Shown: positions 1 to 11,519, numbered from the stretch's first letter. The stretch: 64,000 nucleotides of DNA from Desmodesmus armatus (GCA_007449985.2 VIIQ02000132.1:124001-188000), one strand, 5' to 3'. Numbers and translations: made by a program. Notes: generated by a model not told the origin, from the letters alone.

Positions 1-832
1 GCGTCCATCCGCTTGGGCCACGGTGTGACTATCAACGGCAATGCCGCTGGTCAGGACGGTGGTGGCATAGCTGCAGCATTCACAGTGCCCTGGAGTTAGG
101 CCCTGGAGTGCGGGTGACCGGTAACACGGCCACACACAATGGGGGCGGTGTCTTCATCACTGAGGCAAGCACTCTGACTATCTCCACCGAGCCAGGCCCT
201 ACCAGTAGAGTGATTGTTGCCGGCAACATGGCAAATACAACAGGTGGAGGTTTCAGTCTCCTCTCCCAGCAATTTCCATGGGAGGCTGTCAAGGCTGCAG
301 CCAGCTTTAACACAGCACCGTATGGACCAGACTCTTGGGTGCCAGCAGAGCGCCTGCAGATCGTCAATGGAGTCTCACAACTCAATGTTACTAGCAGGCT
401 GGATGGGTCTGGGGTGCAGTTTACTGTCAATGCAACAGGGGTTGCAGGCATCCCCACTGCACTAAATGTGCAGGCGTCACTTCAAGGAGCCGTGTTGAAG
501 ACAAACGACACCACTGGGCTAGCAACCTTCCAGGTGCCCGTTAGGCAGCCGCCCGGTCAGTATGCTCTCACTTTCAAGTCAGCTATGGTAGATGCCAACA
601 GACCCATCAATGAAGCGACAGTAGTTCTCAATGTCCTGGGCTGCTCTCAGGGCGATGTGGTGGCTGGTACCGGTGATGCCTGCATACCCTGTGTTGCAGG
701 CAGCTACAGCTTCAACCCCAGCAACACCACGTGTGACAAGTGCCCAGATACTGCTGTGTGCCCCGGCAATTGGACTGTGCTACCAATGGAAGGGTATTGG
801 AGCAGCTCACCTTATTCTGCCCAGATCCACAG
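1..832 (+). pseudogene. Pmp-like beta-helix surface protein, truncated and frameshifted copy
   Basis: Homologous to exon 6 of the complete gene at 42662-48585. It has GGG(I/V/F) beta-helix repeats, then a module with the stretch NVLGC, then a Cys-rich segment (CVAGSYSF, TTCDKCPD, AVCPG) ending at SSPYSAQIHR with a donor CACAG|GTGAGG at 832. The window cuts off its 5' part. Bases 1-72 read in frame 1 as beta-helix repeat ending GGGIA. From about 84 the homologous reading continues in frame 3 (SALELGPGVRVTGN). Against the paralogue (12 nt between the same landmarks, here 11) one base is missing near 73-84. The membrane exon that should follow (47070-48585 in the paralogue) is not found downstream. 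I call it a pseudogene or 3'-truncated duplicate; a single-base assembly error could explain the frameshift but not the missing membrane part. Confidence 0.72.
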
Positions 833-1780
833 GTGAGGTGTCAGGGCCGCAGTGCGGGGGTCCGACCCCCATGGCATGTACGAATATGTGCCACATCTAG
901 TGTATAGTTTACAAAATGCAGTGATGCATTGTCACACAAGTTAGCTTGATGAGTGAATGTTGTTAGCGCTGACAGACCCATACTATGGTAGTACCAGTAC
1001 TAGCATCAACATTGCTGCTGGTCTACTGAATTGTCCCGTCGGGTTGGCAAACCATTGTGGAACAATCAAGACTCTTGCTGACGGGCTGGCAGGCCAACTG
1101 GCCCAGCTCAGCGGCTGTGACAGCGACTGGCACACAGCATCAAATGCACTCGCAACACTGTCCGTTTTGTAGACCATCCACAAACTTTGTGAGGCAGTGC
1201 TCACCCACAACCAGCGCGCATTGCCACTGATCAGAGTACGTATGTAGCTATAGGAATAGGAATAGGACACTACGCACGGGCTTTGGCTTCACACTCGGCG
1301 TATATTTCAGCCTCGTGGGTCCGACTTGGATCACCACCACTTCAGGGGCAGCCTAGGCGCCACTATTGGACGATTCAGCAGGCGTATACGGATCATCCTG
1401 CAAGCTGAGTGCGGAGCCCGTTCTCGCATCTGCCCCACCTGTAACCCCATTCGCGCCTCCTACCGGGATCATAGCTTGCTAGGCTTCCCCGTACCAGTTT
1501 GAGCGCTTCCCCACCATTTCTGCGATTGGCACAACGGTTCCCCGTTGCCACTGGTACCCAATCGTGAGTGGAGCCTGCCAGCCTACCGGCATTTGGCAGT
1601 TGACTCTTTTTCATCACCAGGGTTCGAACGTGTGCCCAAACGTGTCTGGATCATGAGCCTAGCCTTTTAACGTCTGTGCTAAGGACACCTCCACATGCAT
1701 GAGGGCCTAGGCACCTCCTCGCACAGCACTAAAAGCCTCCATGGGCGATGGCCGCATCGGTGCCATAATCATGTTGGCCG
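833..1780. other. no supported gene
   Basis: Sequence after the donor of the truncated Pmp-like copy. A 71-codon open frame at 957-1172 (+) contains LADGLAGQLAQLSGCD, faintly like the Cys-repeat family further on, but it has no splice or start support. 1280-1690 differs in composition, without the CAG richness of its neighbours, and may be an old transposon remnant. No terminal repeats are visible. Confidence 0.4.
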
Positions 1781-2750
1781 TCAGCACGGCGCTGCAACAT
1801 GCGCCAGGGGCTGTCCCAGCCCAGCCTCGCTGGTGTGTTTCACCCCTATTATAGTCAGTAGTTATTCCTCATGTGTCTGTGCCGCGGATCAGGAGGCAGC
1901 CTGTGCAGCACGGGCTGAGCTCAGCCGACGCGGTGTGCTGACGTGGGTCTTTCACGTAGGCCGCGCGCTGGGGTTGTTGTGTCGTCCCTTGTCTTTGTTG
2001 GTTTCTGTGTTTGTGTTGTGGCTGTTTCGGACCAGCGTTTGGCCAGCACAGTGGGCTGTCGGACCGGTGGGGCAGTGGCAGTTGACAGCAGTAGCTGGAG
2101 AGCTGGAGCTGGAGCTTGAGCAGCAGCTGGCGTGCAGCATCACGCACAGTGTTGATTATCTTCACTGTGCCGTGGTTTTGTCGCGTTTACAGCAGCAGCA
2201 GCAGCAGCTTTGGCTGGATCAGCAGCAGTCCGCTGAGTCAGCAGGCAGGTGCTGGTGTGCAGCAGCAGTGGCAGCAGAACACAGGCAAGGGCCGTGCAGT
2301 GGCCTTGGGCCTGGTTGTAGGGGGCAGTGTTGCTGGCCTGTGAACGGTGCAGGTGCTTGGGCGCGCTGACTTGGGGCAGCCCGGTATACAAAGGTGTCGC
2401 TCTGACACCCCGGGCACCTGTCTTGGGGGTGTGTATCGCAGCACAGCTGGAGCCTTTCTTCCACATTGTGTTCGAAGTGGTTGCCCCGGGGGCATGGGGG
2501 TGTGTGTTCGGCTTGGTACTGGTGGAAGCCCTCTTGTCTGTGTGGCTGGCTTTGTGGGGTTGAAGCCTTGCCTGTGGTCCCCTCCTTTCAGACAGTCTCC
2601 TCTGCAGACATCTATGGTGGCGGGTTCTCTCCTTTCCGTGCTGTCTGTTCCCGTCCTTGTGGGTCCTGCAAAGGACTTTGGTTCCCTTCCGATGCTGGGT
2701 GTCGTTGCAGCGTAGCTGCGTGTGTCGCCCTGTAACCCCTTCTTCTTCTT
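1781..2750 (+). repeat. long direct repeat, copy A (~970 bp)
   Basis: Begins at tcagcacggcgctgcaacat and matches copy B at 3072-4030 nearly base for base, with an offset of about 1,291 bp. Divergence is highest around 1925-2000 and almost nil from 2220 to 2700. Copy A runs into a TTC-rich tail. No reverse transcriptase, transposase or terminal inverted repeat is seen, so this looks like a non-autonomous dispersed repeat or a recent segmental tandem duplication. Confidence 0.85.
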
Positions 2751-2960
2751 CATGTTGGCCGTCTCCTTGTAGGTCCTGCAAAGGACTTTGGTTCCCTTCC
2801 GATGCTGGGTGTCGTTGCAGCGTAGCTGCGTGTGTCGCCCTGTAACCCCTTCTTCTTCTTCTATGTTGGCCGTCTGAATGATCTTTGGTTCCCTTCCGAT
2901 GCTGGGTGTCGTTGCAGCGTAGCTGCGTGTGTCGCCCTGTAACCCCTTCTTCTTCTTCGT
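2660..2960 (+). repeat. tandem ~108 bp minisatellite, about 2.7 units
   Basis: The unit runs from ggtcctgcaaaggactttgg through gtcgttgcagcgtagctgcg to a TTC tail. Starts lie near 2660, 2770 and 2880; the third unit is shortened. One further unit closes copy B at about 3950-4030. The array sits at the 3' edge of the long repeat, so unit-number change may accompany its duplication. Confidence 0.85.
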
Positions 2961-3071
2961 CTGAATGATCGCTGCCAATGGCCTTTGTTGGTATGCAGGA
3001 AAAGGAACAGCAAGGCAGGCGCACGTGCACTCCACCAACACGGCCTGGGCATGCCGTAAAACTGCCTCGCA

Positions 3072-4030
3072 TCAGCACGGCGCTGCAACATGCGCCAGGG
3101 GCTGTCCCAGCCCAGCCTCGCTGGTGTGGTTCGCCCCTATTATAGTCAGTAGTTATTCCTCTTGTGTCTGTGCCGCGGATCAGGAGGCAGCCTGTGCAGC
3201 ACGGGCTGAGCTCAGCCATCGCGATGTGCTGACGTGGGCCTTTCACGTTGGCCTCTCGCTGGGGTTGTTGTGTGGTCCCTTGTTTTTGTTGGTTTCTGTG
3301 TTTGTGTTGTGGCTGTTTCGGACCGGCGTTTGGCCAGCACAGTGGGCTGTCGGCACGGTGGGGCAGTAGCAGTTGACAGCAGTAGCTGGAGAGCTGGAGC
3401 TGGAGCAGCAGCTGGCGTGCAGCATCACGTACAGTGTTGGTTATCTTCACTGTGCCGTGGTTTGGTCGCGTTTACAGCAGCAGCAGCAGCTTTGGCTGGA
3501 TCAGCAGCAGTCCGCTGAGTCAGCAGGCAGGTGCTGGTGTGCAGCAGCAGTGGCAGCAGAACGCAGGCAAGGGCCGTGCAGTGGCCTTGGGCCTGGTTGT
3601 AGGGGGCAGTGTTGCTGGCCTGTGAACGGTGCAGGTGCTTGGGCGCGCTGACTTGGGGCAGCCCGGTATACAAAGGTGTCGCTCTGACACCCCGGGCACC
3701 TGTCTTGGGGGTGTGTATCGCAGCACAGCTGGAGCCTTTCTTCCACATTGTGTTCGAAGTGGTCGCCCGGGGGCATGGGGGTGTGTGTTCGGCTTGGTAC
3801 TGGTGGAAGCCCTCTTGTCTGTGTGGCTGGCTTTGTGGGGTTGAAGCCTTGCCTGTGGTCCCCTCCTTTCAGACAGTCTCCTCTGCAGACATCTATGGTG
3901 GCGGGTTCTCTCCTTTCCGTGCTGTCTGTTCCCGTCCTTGTGGGTCCTGCAAAGGACTTTGGTTCCCTTCCGATGCTGGGTGTCGTTGCAGCGTAGCTGC
4001 GTGTGTCGCCCTGTAACCCCTTCTTCTTCT
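3072..4030 (+). repeat. long direct repeat, copy B (~960 bp)
   Basis: Second copy of the 1781-2750 repeat. It ends in a longer (TTC)n tract at about 4019-4041 that abuts the Cys-repeat coding sequence. The tract is in frame with that gene and would read as a Phe run, but no in-frame ATG precedes it, so the repeat probably replaced the gene's original first exon. Confidence 0.85.
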
Positions 4031-4077
4031 TCTTCTTCTTCCACAACAAGCATTTTCAGCACCGTGTCAAGCCCCTG

Positions 4078-5559
4078 ATGGCAATGCACCGCCAGCTGCG
4101 GCAAGTCATCGGGGGAAGGTCAGCCCGCCCGCCAATCCAGCGCCGTGGGATGGGTCCCTACACTCCAACGCTCATTGGCATGCGTGGGGCAAGCGGTGCA
4201 AGTGTGCCTATGATCAGCGGCCCTGACGTCCGACGGGTAGTCCCCGCTTGGTGGTGCATGGGAAAGCCCCTTGGTGCAGGGGCTTGCAAGGACAATGCCC
4301 AAGAATACCTCCAAAGGATGACTGATTACTACCCTGAGATGGTGCAGCTCGTTGCCAACCAGCTCCGCTGCCAGCCGGCCCCATCACTTCCCGACAACTG
4401 CTCAATAGCGAGCTTCGCACACGACATGATCAGCAACTTCACCACCCACGCACAGCTGATTGCGGACCAGCTGGGCTGCAAAGATATCACACAAGCGTTG
4501 GATGCGGTCTGTCGGGCCTCAATGGATGATCTTCAAGAGCGCGCATTCCTGCTGTTGGACATGGAGGTTGCTCAGCTGGCGGCCAATCACTTGAGGTGCC
4601 AGGTTCATCCCCCAAGCTTCTCGTGCGATGAAGGCGCCCTTGCATTGCAGCTCATCGCAACCGAACCATTCCAAGCGCAGCTCCTGGCCAATATGCTGGG
4701 CTGCCATGCTGTTGAGATGGTGGACAATGCGACATGTCAGGCTTGGGCGGAGGAGACAATAAAAGAAATGCCCGAAGTTGCGCAGCTGGTGGCCAACCAG
4801 CTGCGCTGCCAGCCTGCACCAACTTTGCCAGACTGTGGAGACGGAGCTGATGCACTTCAGCTGCTCGCAAGCAGGCCAGGCCAAGCACAACTCATTGCTG
4901 ATCAGCTGGGCTGCAAAGCTCGGGAACAGACCTTGAAGGCCCTGCTTGCCCGGCAGCCGGGCTGCAGGAAGGAGATGAAAGAGGAGCAGGAGGACAAGAA
5001 GGACTTCTTCTCCTCGGAGGAGGAGGGAGAATGCTGGCCTGTGGCACTGCCCAACAATCCGACCTGTCAGGCTGAGGCAGAGAGAGCTATCTCAAAGTTC
5101 CCCATAGCCGCGCAGTATGTCGCCAACAAGCTGCGCTGCCAGAACGCCCCAAAAATACCTGGCTGCATAGGTGAAGGCGTGATTGCAAACAACATGCTTC
5201 GCCAGCAGCCCGGCAGCCCTGGGCCAGGCACGTTGCAGCTGATTGCCAACAAGCTGGGCTGCCGACTTGACAAAGAGCTCTACAATGTTGACTGTGTGGC
5301 TGTGGAGGCAAAGGAAGTGGCTGTGGAGGCAAAGGAAGTGGCTGTGGAGGCAAAGGGAGAGATGTCAAGGGACCCCAGGGCCGCGCAGCTCTTAGCCAAC
5401 CAGCTACGCTGCCAAGATCCCCAACCATTCCCTACGTGCAAAGATGACAACCATGTTCTTCAGTTGTCAACCAAGCAAGCAAAGATGATGATTGAGGATA
5501 AGCCTGTTGCGCAGTACATTGCTAAGCAGCTGGGCTGCAAGCCTGTCGACCCCTGCTGA
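4078..5559 (+). CDS. ten-unit Cys-repeat protein (novel family), 5' end uncertain
   Basis: Family not recognised. From the first in-frame ATG the product is 493 aa. After MAMHRQLRQVIGG, which is shared with the genes at 39346 and 41509, come about ten units of roughly 35-50 aa. Each runs from a Cys through a helix-like stretch with (V/A)AQL(V/I)A(N/D)QL to a closing Cys. Units alternate: odd ones end LRCQ, even ones LGC, giving five pairs. Unit 6 carries an acidic/Lys insert; unit 9 carries a 7-residue VAVEAKE-type triplicate (21 bp repeat, about 5298-5358). No introns. The two relatives have a signal-peptide exon; here that exon is missing and repeat B with a (TTC)n tract lies immediately upstream. 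An acceptor-like ttttcag at about 4053-4059 could join an upstream exon I cannot find. Secreted role inferred from relatives only. Confidence 0.7.
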   Translation: MAMHRQLRQVIGGRSARPPIQRRGMGPYTPTLIGMRGASGASVPMISGPDVRRVVPAWWCMGKPLGAGACKDNAQEYLQRMTDYYPEMVQLVANQLRCQPAPSLPDNCSIASFAHDMISNFTTHAQLIADQLGCKDITQALDAVCRASMDDLQERAFLLLDMEVAQLAANHLRCQVHPPSFSCDEGALALQLIATEPFQAQLLANMLGCHAVEMVDNATCQAWAEETIKEMPEVAQLVANQLRCQPAPTLPDCGDGADALQLLASRPGQAQLIADQLGCKAREQTLKALLARQPGCRKEMKEEQEDKKDFFSSEEEGECWPVALPNNPTCQAEAERAISKFPIAAQYVANKLRCQNAPKIPGCIGEGVIANNMLRQQPGSPGPGTLQLIANKLGCRLDKELYNVDCVAVEAKEVAVEAKEVAVEAKGEMSRDPRAAQLLANQLRCQDPQPFPTCKDDNHVLQLSTKQAKMMIEDKPVAQYIAKQLGCKPVDPC

Positions 5560-8284
5560 GGGTGCCTGGAGGCCCCAACAACAGGAGGCTGCCAGCATGA
5601 GGAAGGGGCTAAGCAGGAAAAGCCACCAGGGATCCCATCTGGAAGGATGGGGATATGCATGGCGATGGCAAAGACTGATCAGCATGCATTCATGAATGCA
5701 CTGCATGTGTTTCGTAGGAGTCAGTGCCCCAGTCACACCGGGCTACCTTGTCACCTCCATGCCTGTTTCTAGCACAACATGTGACTGCTGTTGGTCGCAA
5801 TTACTGTTTTCCTGGGTATGGCGGATGATCTGCCACCACCGCAGCAATAGCTGTTGTTGCCTCTGATGTTGTGTGCCTTGCTGCTGCACGTTGACACTGG
5901 CAGTGACAGCCTCAGGCACTCAGCTGTATTGCAGAGAGGGCACACCCGGTGGGCCTTGAACCTTGGTAGCCAGTCTGATGCATCCGGCAGATTGCAAGGC
6001 TGGGGTTGCTGTGGGCTGTCGGGGGTTCCAAAAAAAACTTAAACCTCTCAGAGGTTTGTTGGGCGGTTGTCCGATGAGTCAATATGTGCCACATCCTGCA
6101 TGTGTCTACAGCACACTGAGGCCCTCAGTGGTTGCTGTGGGCTACTCGTGCTTATCAGCAACTCAGTGTGACACGGGGTGTGCTGTGCTGCGCCAAGCTG
6201 CGCGGTGCGGCATAACTTAGCCTGAGGCAGGGCTGTAGTATTACGTCTTGGGGTCTTGCATAGCTGTTCATAAAGTGGTCTGCATTGCAGTTGTTGGTTG
6301 ATTGTGAGGCTCACTGGAAGGCATGAAGGCAGGATCCTGACATGCACCGATGTATATGCCGTGTCACACTGAATTTGATGCATGCCTTGCAGCTCAGCTG
6401 CAAAAAGTTTCGGCTGTGCTGCACACACGCATGCGTGTATACATGCGTGCTGTGCAAGTCACGTCGGGTTCCAAGCTTCATATAGGTGTTGGCCCCGTCA
6501 TTGATGGGTGATATTGCAGTGTTCCTCAGGTTTGCTGTTTGGGATACATCCCTACCGGGTTTCAGGGGACTTCCCTAGGGAGTCATGCCACACGACAGTG
6601 CCCTGTCGTTGCACATAGGTTGTGTGGGTGATGGTAATACTGTCAGCATGCACTGCATCCATGATGGGATCCCTGGAAGTGTGGAGCGCACTTTGTGCTC
6701 CCTCAGATGGGTGTTGTAGCGGGTCTCAGTTAGTTTGTGCATGTGTGCATTCCTTGTCAGTCTGGTGCATTCCCCCTGCATCAGACTGCAGGGGTTGCCA
6801 ATGCGCCCTGATCTTTATCGCTTTAGTGCTCAGCACTTGAGGCCATCATGGATGTTGTGCCAGACTGCCGTTGCGCCGCAACGGTTGGCAACCTGCGCAC
6901 TGCGCTCATCAGATGACTGGCCACTTCACCCTGGCCCAGGTTGTGGTGTTGGCTGATGGCCACTTGTGCCACAATCCGTTTGTACCTGCCGTTGTTGCGC
7001 GGATAGGCTGACCAGCTAGTGGGCTCCGAAGCCTGTGTTCAGCATTTGTGCCAGGAATTCACAGTGCTGCGTAGTGCCGCAACAGTTCAGAGGAAGTGGC
7101 TTCTGGATGGCTTTTATGTTGCTTGGTTCATGGACCTTGCTCTGATGGTGTCAGGATACTGTCGCTTGATTGGTCAGTTTTCAAGTGCATGCAAGTGCAT
7201 GCAACGGTGTTGTTGTTCTTGCTGAGTGCCTGCAAGGCGGGTCCAGCTGATTGTGTTTGGCACTTTGCAGTATCATTGTGAGATCATACAAACGGGGCCC
7301 AGCCTGGGCACACTGATTGTGCCGCAGCTGAGTTTTGCTTTGTTGCTGTCATGAGAGTTGAGTCATGAGCGCTGCCAAGACCATAGATGCTGAACAACCA
7401 CTGCATGATATCATGGAAGGATGGCTCTGGCTAGGTTGTGAGCAAGAGCCTCAGTTGTAAAATCAAGTTGCCACGCACCATCCAATCAGGCACAGTTTGT
7501 TACCCATTTGCAACTTCATTGACACAGCCTGCAGGCCCATCCCTCATACCTTGACAAAGCACGCAATGCCGATCATGCACAGCCATTCCAGAGTCACACT
7601 CCGTGCCAAGCTGGCATGCTGCAACCTGTTGGCTCTACTGTTAACAGGTGACCCATGCAGCATGTGCAGCTCACCTGTAACAGACCGACCATTGCCCTAC
7701 TGCCAGCGCAAGAAAAACCCAAGTCAAACCAACTGTAACACCCGTTGGCAGGTGACCCGTTACTGTTGCAGCCTGTTCAGTTCTGTGACGCACGCACCTT
7801 TACCCTACTGCCAGGCCGCAAGAAAAGACCAAAACCAAACCAGCTGCACACCAGTCATACCTGTCAACAAAGCCATACTGCCTGAACTGGGGTCCAACAG
7901 CTGTTGACAAAACCATAACTGCCTGAACTGGGGTCCAACAAAGACCCAGTAAGCTTCCAGGAGCTGAGCCCAAGAGGGCGCCGCCACTAGCCACCGACCT
8001 AGCCACTGTCCCCAGACAAGTCACGATACTAGTACTCCGCTTGTACAGTACAGCTGTATACAAAAGCAAAACAAAGCCACAGATGGCAGCTGTGACGGTC
8101 AACAGTACTGGCTCCCCCAATCCAAGGCACATATACATGAAGACAGCAGACAGCTGTCGACCAGGACTCCGAGGTGCTGAGCGTGCACCAGTAACACCCG
8201 CACCAGCCACACACAGGGCGTGACCTCAACCACTGCAGCCATGCATGAACACCAACACACTCACTAAGTGTCACTAGTTTAGTA
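5560..8284. other. intergenic, no supported gene
   Basis: Between the + strand Cys-repeat gene and the 3' end of the - strand OPR gene. G/T-rich on + up to about 7300. Only short open frames without splice or homology support. It holds the small tandem duplications listed at 7690-7940. Confidence 0.5.
7690..7940 (+). repeat. two nested short tandem duplications
   Basis: ccctactgccag followed by a caagaaaa-rich stretch occurs at about 7694 and 7803 (period ~110 bp). Just after, gcctgaactggggtccaac occurs twice (about 7879 and 7921). Imperfect copies, non-coding. Confidence 0.7.
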
Positions 8285-11200
8285 TTAAAAGCGATGCTGC
8301 AGCGCAGGGACCGCTTGCTGTGCCCTCTGAGCCGCCAGCAGTTTGGGGAAATGCTCAAGCCTGCTCCTCAGATTGTGCGGCATCAACATCACCAGGCATG
8401 CAAGCCCAAAAGCCTCGTCAGCAGACGCCCCTCCAAGCCCCTGCTGCTGCTGCTGCAACATCACGTGGCTGCTGCTGGAGAAGCCAGCGCTGTCACTGCT
8501 GCTGCTGCTGCCAGGGCTGCTGCCAGCGCGCAGCAGCAAGGCGCTAGCAGGCGGCCAGACAGGCCTGACTAACCCAGCACCAGCAGGCACTACCTGCTTG
8601 GTTGCAACCAACTGCCTGTACAATCTCATCACTCCAGGGCAGCCCGCCAAGCTGCTATTGCTATTGCTGCTGCTGTGGCCAGTGGACAGCCCCCTTGCAC
8701 GTCGCTGGAGCGGCAGCCGCTGCGGCTGCTGCAACCCTGCCCGGCTGCTGAAAGGCACGATGGAGCTAGACCACACAGCTGACATGCCGTGGGTGCCAAT
8801 AGCGCCAGCAGTGGCGGCAGCAGGGGCTTTGCTAGCAGCAGAGAGCTTCTGCAGGACCAGCAAAACCTCGAGCAGCTGCTGAGAGCTAAACCCTGCCAAC
8901 CCCCGCTCAACAGCCCCCGCCGCTGCCTGCACCCATTTCTGTGGCGGCTGCGCCTCAAGCTTGGCCGCAGCCAGCAGCAGTGCGTGCAGCTCGCCGGCGG
9001 TGAAGTTTGACTGGGTCAAACTTTGACCAGACTTTGACCAGAAGCTGGCACACCACAGGGGACTTGGGCTGAATTGCAGCTCTGCTAATGCCCACAGGGT
9101 TTGGGTGTAGTCTGCTGGCACAAAGCGGTCCATCTGCTGCAGGGATGCTAGCAAAAGCTGCTGCATCCAGGGCTTTGGCGGGTTGTGCTGCAGCTTGGCG
9201 AGCGCCCATACTGTTATGGAGAGCTCCTGCGGACTGAACTGCTCAAGCTGGCTGGCTGCTGTCATGAGCACTCGGTCCAGCCACCTGCAAACCAAAACGC
9301 AGCAGGCAGTACAGTTTGTGAGCATTCACGATGGCCATGGTTCTTGACAGCATCAGGCCGAATCTTTCGTATTGGCCTGATGCTGCAGGAGGCCTCTAGG
9401 TGCCGTCACATGTCGTTCAGTCCTGCGACATCACTCAACCCAGCATCACAAGTTGCTGGGAAGGGCAGACATCATGAGGACACAGCTAAATCCCAGCACA
9501 AGGTAGCCACCTTCTGCACATGCATATTTCTGTTTCCACCCCTCCTCACCTAGCCTCCAGAGTGGTCCCAGCAGTGGCAAGCGCCCACAGTGTGTTGGCA
9601 TAGTCCTGGGGCTTGCACTCCTCCAGGAGCTCCAGCAACACCCCCTGAAACCGCACCAAGTACTTCTCAGGCAGCTGCCAGCCAAGTGCTGCCATCCCGC
9701 GCAGCACACCCACTACATGCCTGGGTCCCTGCCAGCTGCCCTGCTGCTGCTGCTGCACCACTGCGCTGCTTTCGCCACCTGACAGTACTGTAGCTGTGCT
9801 GTGGTCGCCAGCCACTAGCAGCAGCAGTGCGTGCTGCTGCAGGAGGTCCTGCACATGCCAAGGCGGCTGCATCCCCAGCTTGCCTGCAGCCCAGAGCACC
9901 TCATCCAAATCCCGAGGTCCCAGGTTCGATACCTTGTGTGACAAGCACGACCAAAAAACCCGGGCTGCAGCTGCATCTGGCCGGTGACCCAGTAAGGCAA
10001 AGGCATACAGCGTGACACACAGGTGGCGTGCATCGCATGCAGGTAGCATTGCCTGTGCTGAGGCTAGCAGGTGGTGTCGTGCTGGCTCCGGTGGGCTGCA
10101 GGACAGCTTCCCAGCAGCCCACAGCAGCTGTCCTGCGAGCTCCTGCGGCTTGAGTGTGCTGGCATGCAGCACAGACACTTGCAGGCAGGACTGCAGCCAG
10201 GTACGAGCAGCACCAAGCAGCGCACTTTGCTGCTGCGGCTGTCGCTGCTGCACCAGCTGCGTGCTGCTCCTGCTGCTAGTGGGACTGCCAGGAAGGGCTG
10301 ACGCCAAGTCCCAGCTACTGCTGATGCCCGGTTCGCCCCGCAGCTGCAGCGCCCTGACCAGGCCGTATGCTGCATTCGCCAAGCCCTGTGGGGTGAACTG
10401 CGGTAAGAGCTGCGTTGCGCGGCGCAGCCACAGCTGCAGCCATGCTTCTGAAGGTGCATAGCGCAGCCTGGCTGCTGCTAGGAGCGCCTGTGCTGCATCC
10501 TGCGCATTGCAGCGCTGCAGGCTGCTGCCGAGAGCCAGGAACAGCTCCTGCAGCAGCAGTGGGTCCCAGCTGCTGTGGACGCCCATTGAATCTTGCACGT
10601 CAACTGTCTCTGCATCATCTTGCCCCTGCTGCTGCTGCTCGGCGTGCTGTTGTGGGCCGCGGGAGCCTGCTGCTGCTGTTACTGGAGGTGGCGGCGTGCC
10701 AGTCCACGGCAAGTGGAGGGGTGGCAGCTCTGTTAGGGCTTGTGCCATAGTGCACAGCTCCCTGGGCTGGAAGGCTCTGAAACCCAAGGCCCTGTGCGCA
10801 TGGTGCAGGAGTGCCAGCAGCAGCTGCGGGTGGGGCTGCACATGCAGCTTGACCAAGGCCCTCAGCACTACACACAGTGGCCCTGGTTGCAAGCTGTGGA
10901 TGATGTATGGAAGGTCTGCCAGCAGCGCCGACAGCAGCTGCTGCCTGTGCGCGGCAGGGCTGTGCTGCTGCGCATACAGCTGCTGCCGCTGTTGTGACAG
11001 GCGCTGCTGGTGATAAAGGCTGCCTTTATCCTCAGGGAGGTCCCCAAGTTCTGCTTGATGCGCTGTCACCAGTTTGCTGAACAGAGCTGCATAGTGGATG
11101 GAGTCCAAGCTGCCCCTATAGGCTGCATGCAGTTGCAGCAGCTCGACCGTGCTATTTGACTGCTTGATGCGGCGTGTCAGGCTGCTGACGGAGAGAGGTA

Positions 11201-11519
11201 TGCTGCCGCTGCCTTGTGGCCACTGACCACCAGCAGCAGCAGCACACACTGTTGCTGCAACACAACGCTGATGCCGACCGTGCTGTGGTTGGCTGTGTGC
11301 TGTTGCTATTCCCTTGTGTAGTAACATGGATGCTCCCCGAAAACGACCGCTCAAGCCATTCCTCACAATCACTTCTGCTGCTGCTTCTGCTGCTGCTTCC
11401 GTTGATGCTTTTTTTGTTTTACGCTCCTTCAAAGCGGCACGGAGCGTGTCGTTTATACCCATCCTGAGAGTGAGAGCGAGAGCCAGGAGGGGGCCATACT
11501 CTTCCAGGAACTGCATCAT
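8285..11519 (-). CDS. octotricopeptide repeat (OPR) protein, 2 exons
   Basis: Exons complement(9550..11519) and complement(8285..9284); phase 2 donor GCTAG|GTGAGG and acceptor TTTGCAG|G close the frame, giving 989 aa from the first ATG (11519). The 5' end is uncertain: the frame stays open upstream to about 11567 without an ATG. OPR units appear through the protein, e.g. PQELAGQLLWAAGKL, PQDYANTLWALATAG, PQELSITVWALAKLQ and PADYTQTLWALAELQ, with PPxPW-type spacers. Gln-rich linkers (about residues 290-320 and 620-650) break the array. OPR proteins are helical-repeat RNA-binding factors, nearly all nucleus-encoded regulators of chloroplast or mitochondrial transcripts in green algae. No RAP domain is visible at the C-terminus. 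Organellar location is inferred from the family. Confidence 0.85.

Noticed and set aside
957..1172. 71-codon open frame as an exon of the left-edge Pmp-like gene
   Set aside because: It has no similarity to the membrane exon that follows in the intact paralogue, and lacks a clear acceptor in the right phase.
1612..1632. ggttcgaacg resembling a tRNA T-loop
   Set aside because: No acceptor stem or anticodon arm pairs at the right distances on either strand.
2140..3450. 436-codon open frame on the - strand across the repeats
   Set aside because: It runs through both repeat copies and the TTC minisatellite, which reads as Glu/Lys-rich repeats, and repeats itself with the DNA period. No domain and no splice or start context; a by-product of repeat sequence.
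8294..8882. Overlapping + strand open frames opposite the OPR gene
   Set aside because: Poly-Cys/Leu/Gln readings of the complement of OPR coding sequence; no codon or domain support.
9900..9945. tRNA-like B box (ggttcgatacc) in the OPR gene
   Set aside because: It lies in coding sequence that reads as a good OPR unit, and no cloverleaf or A box can be drawn around it.
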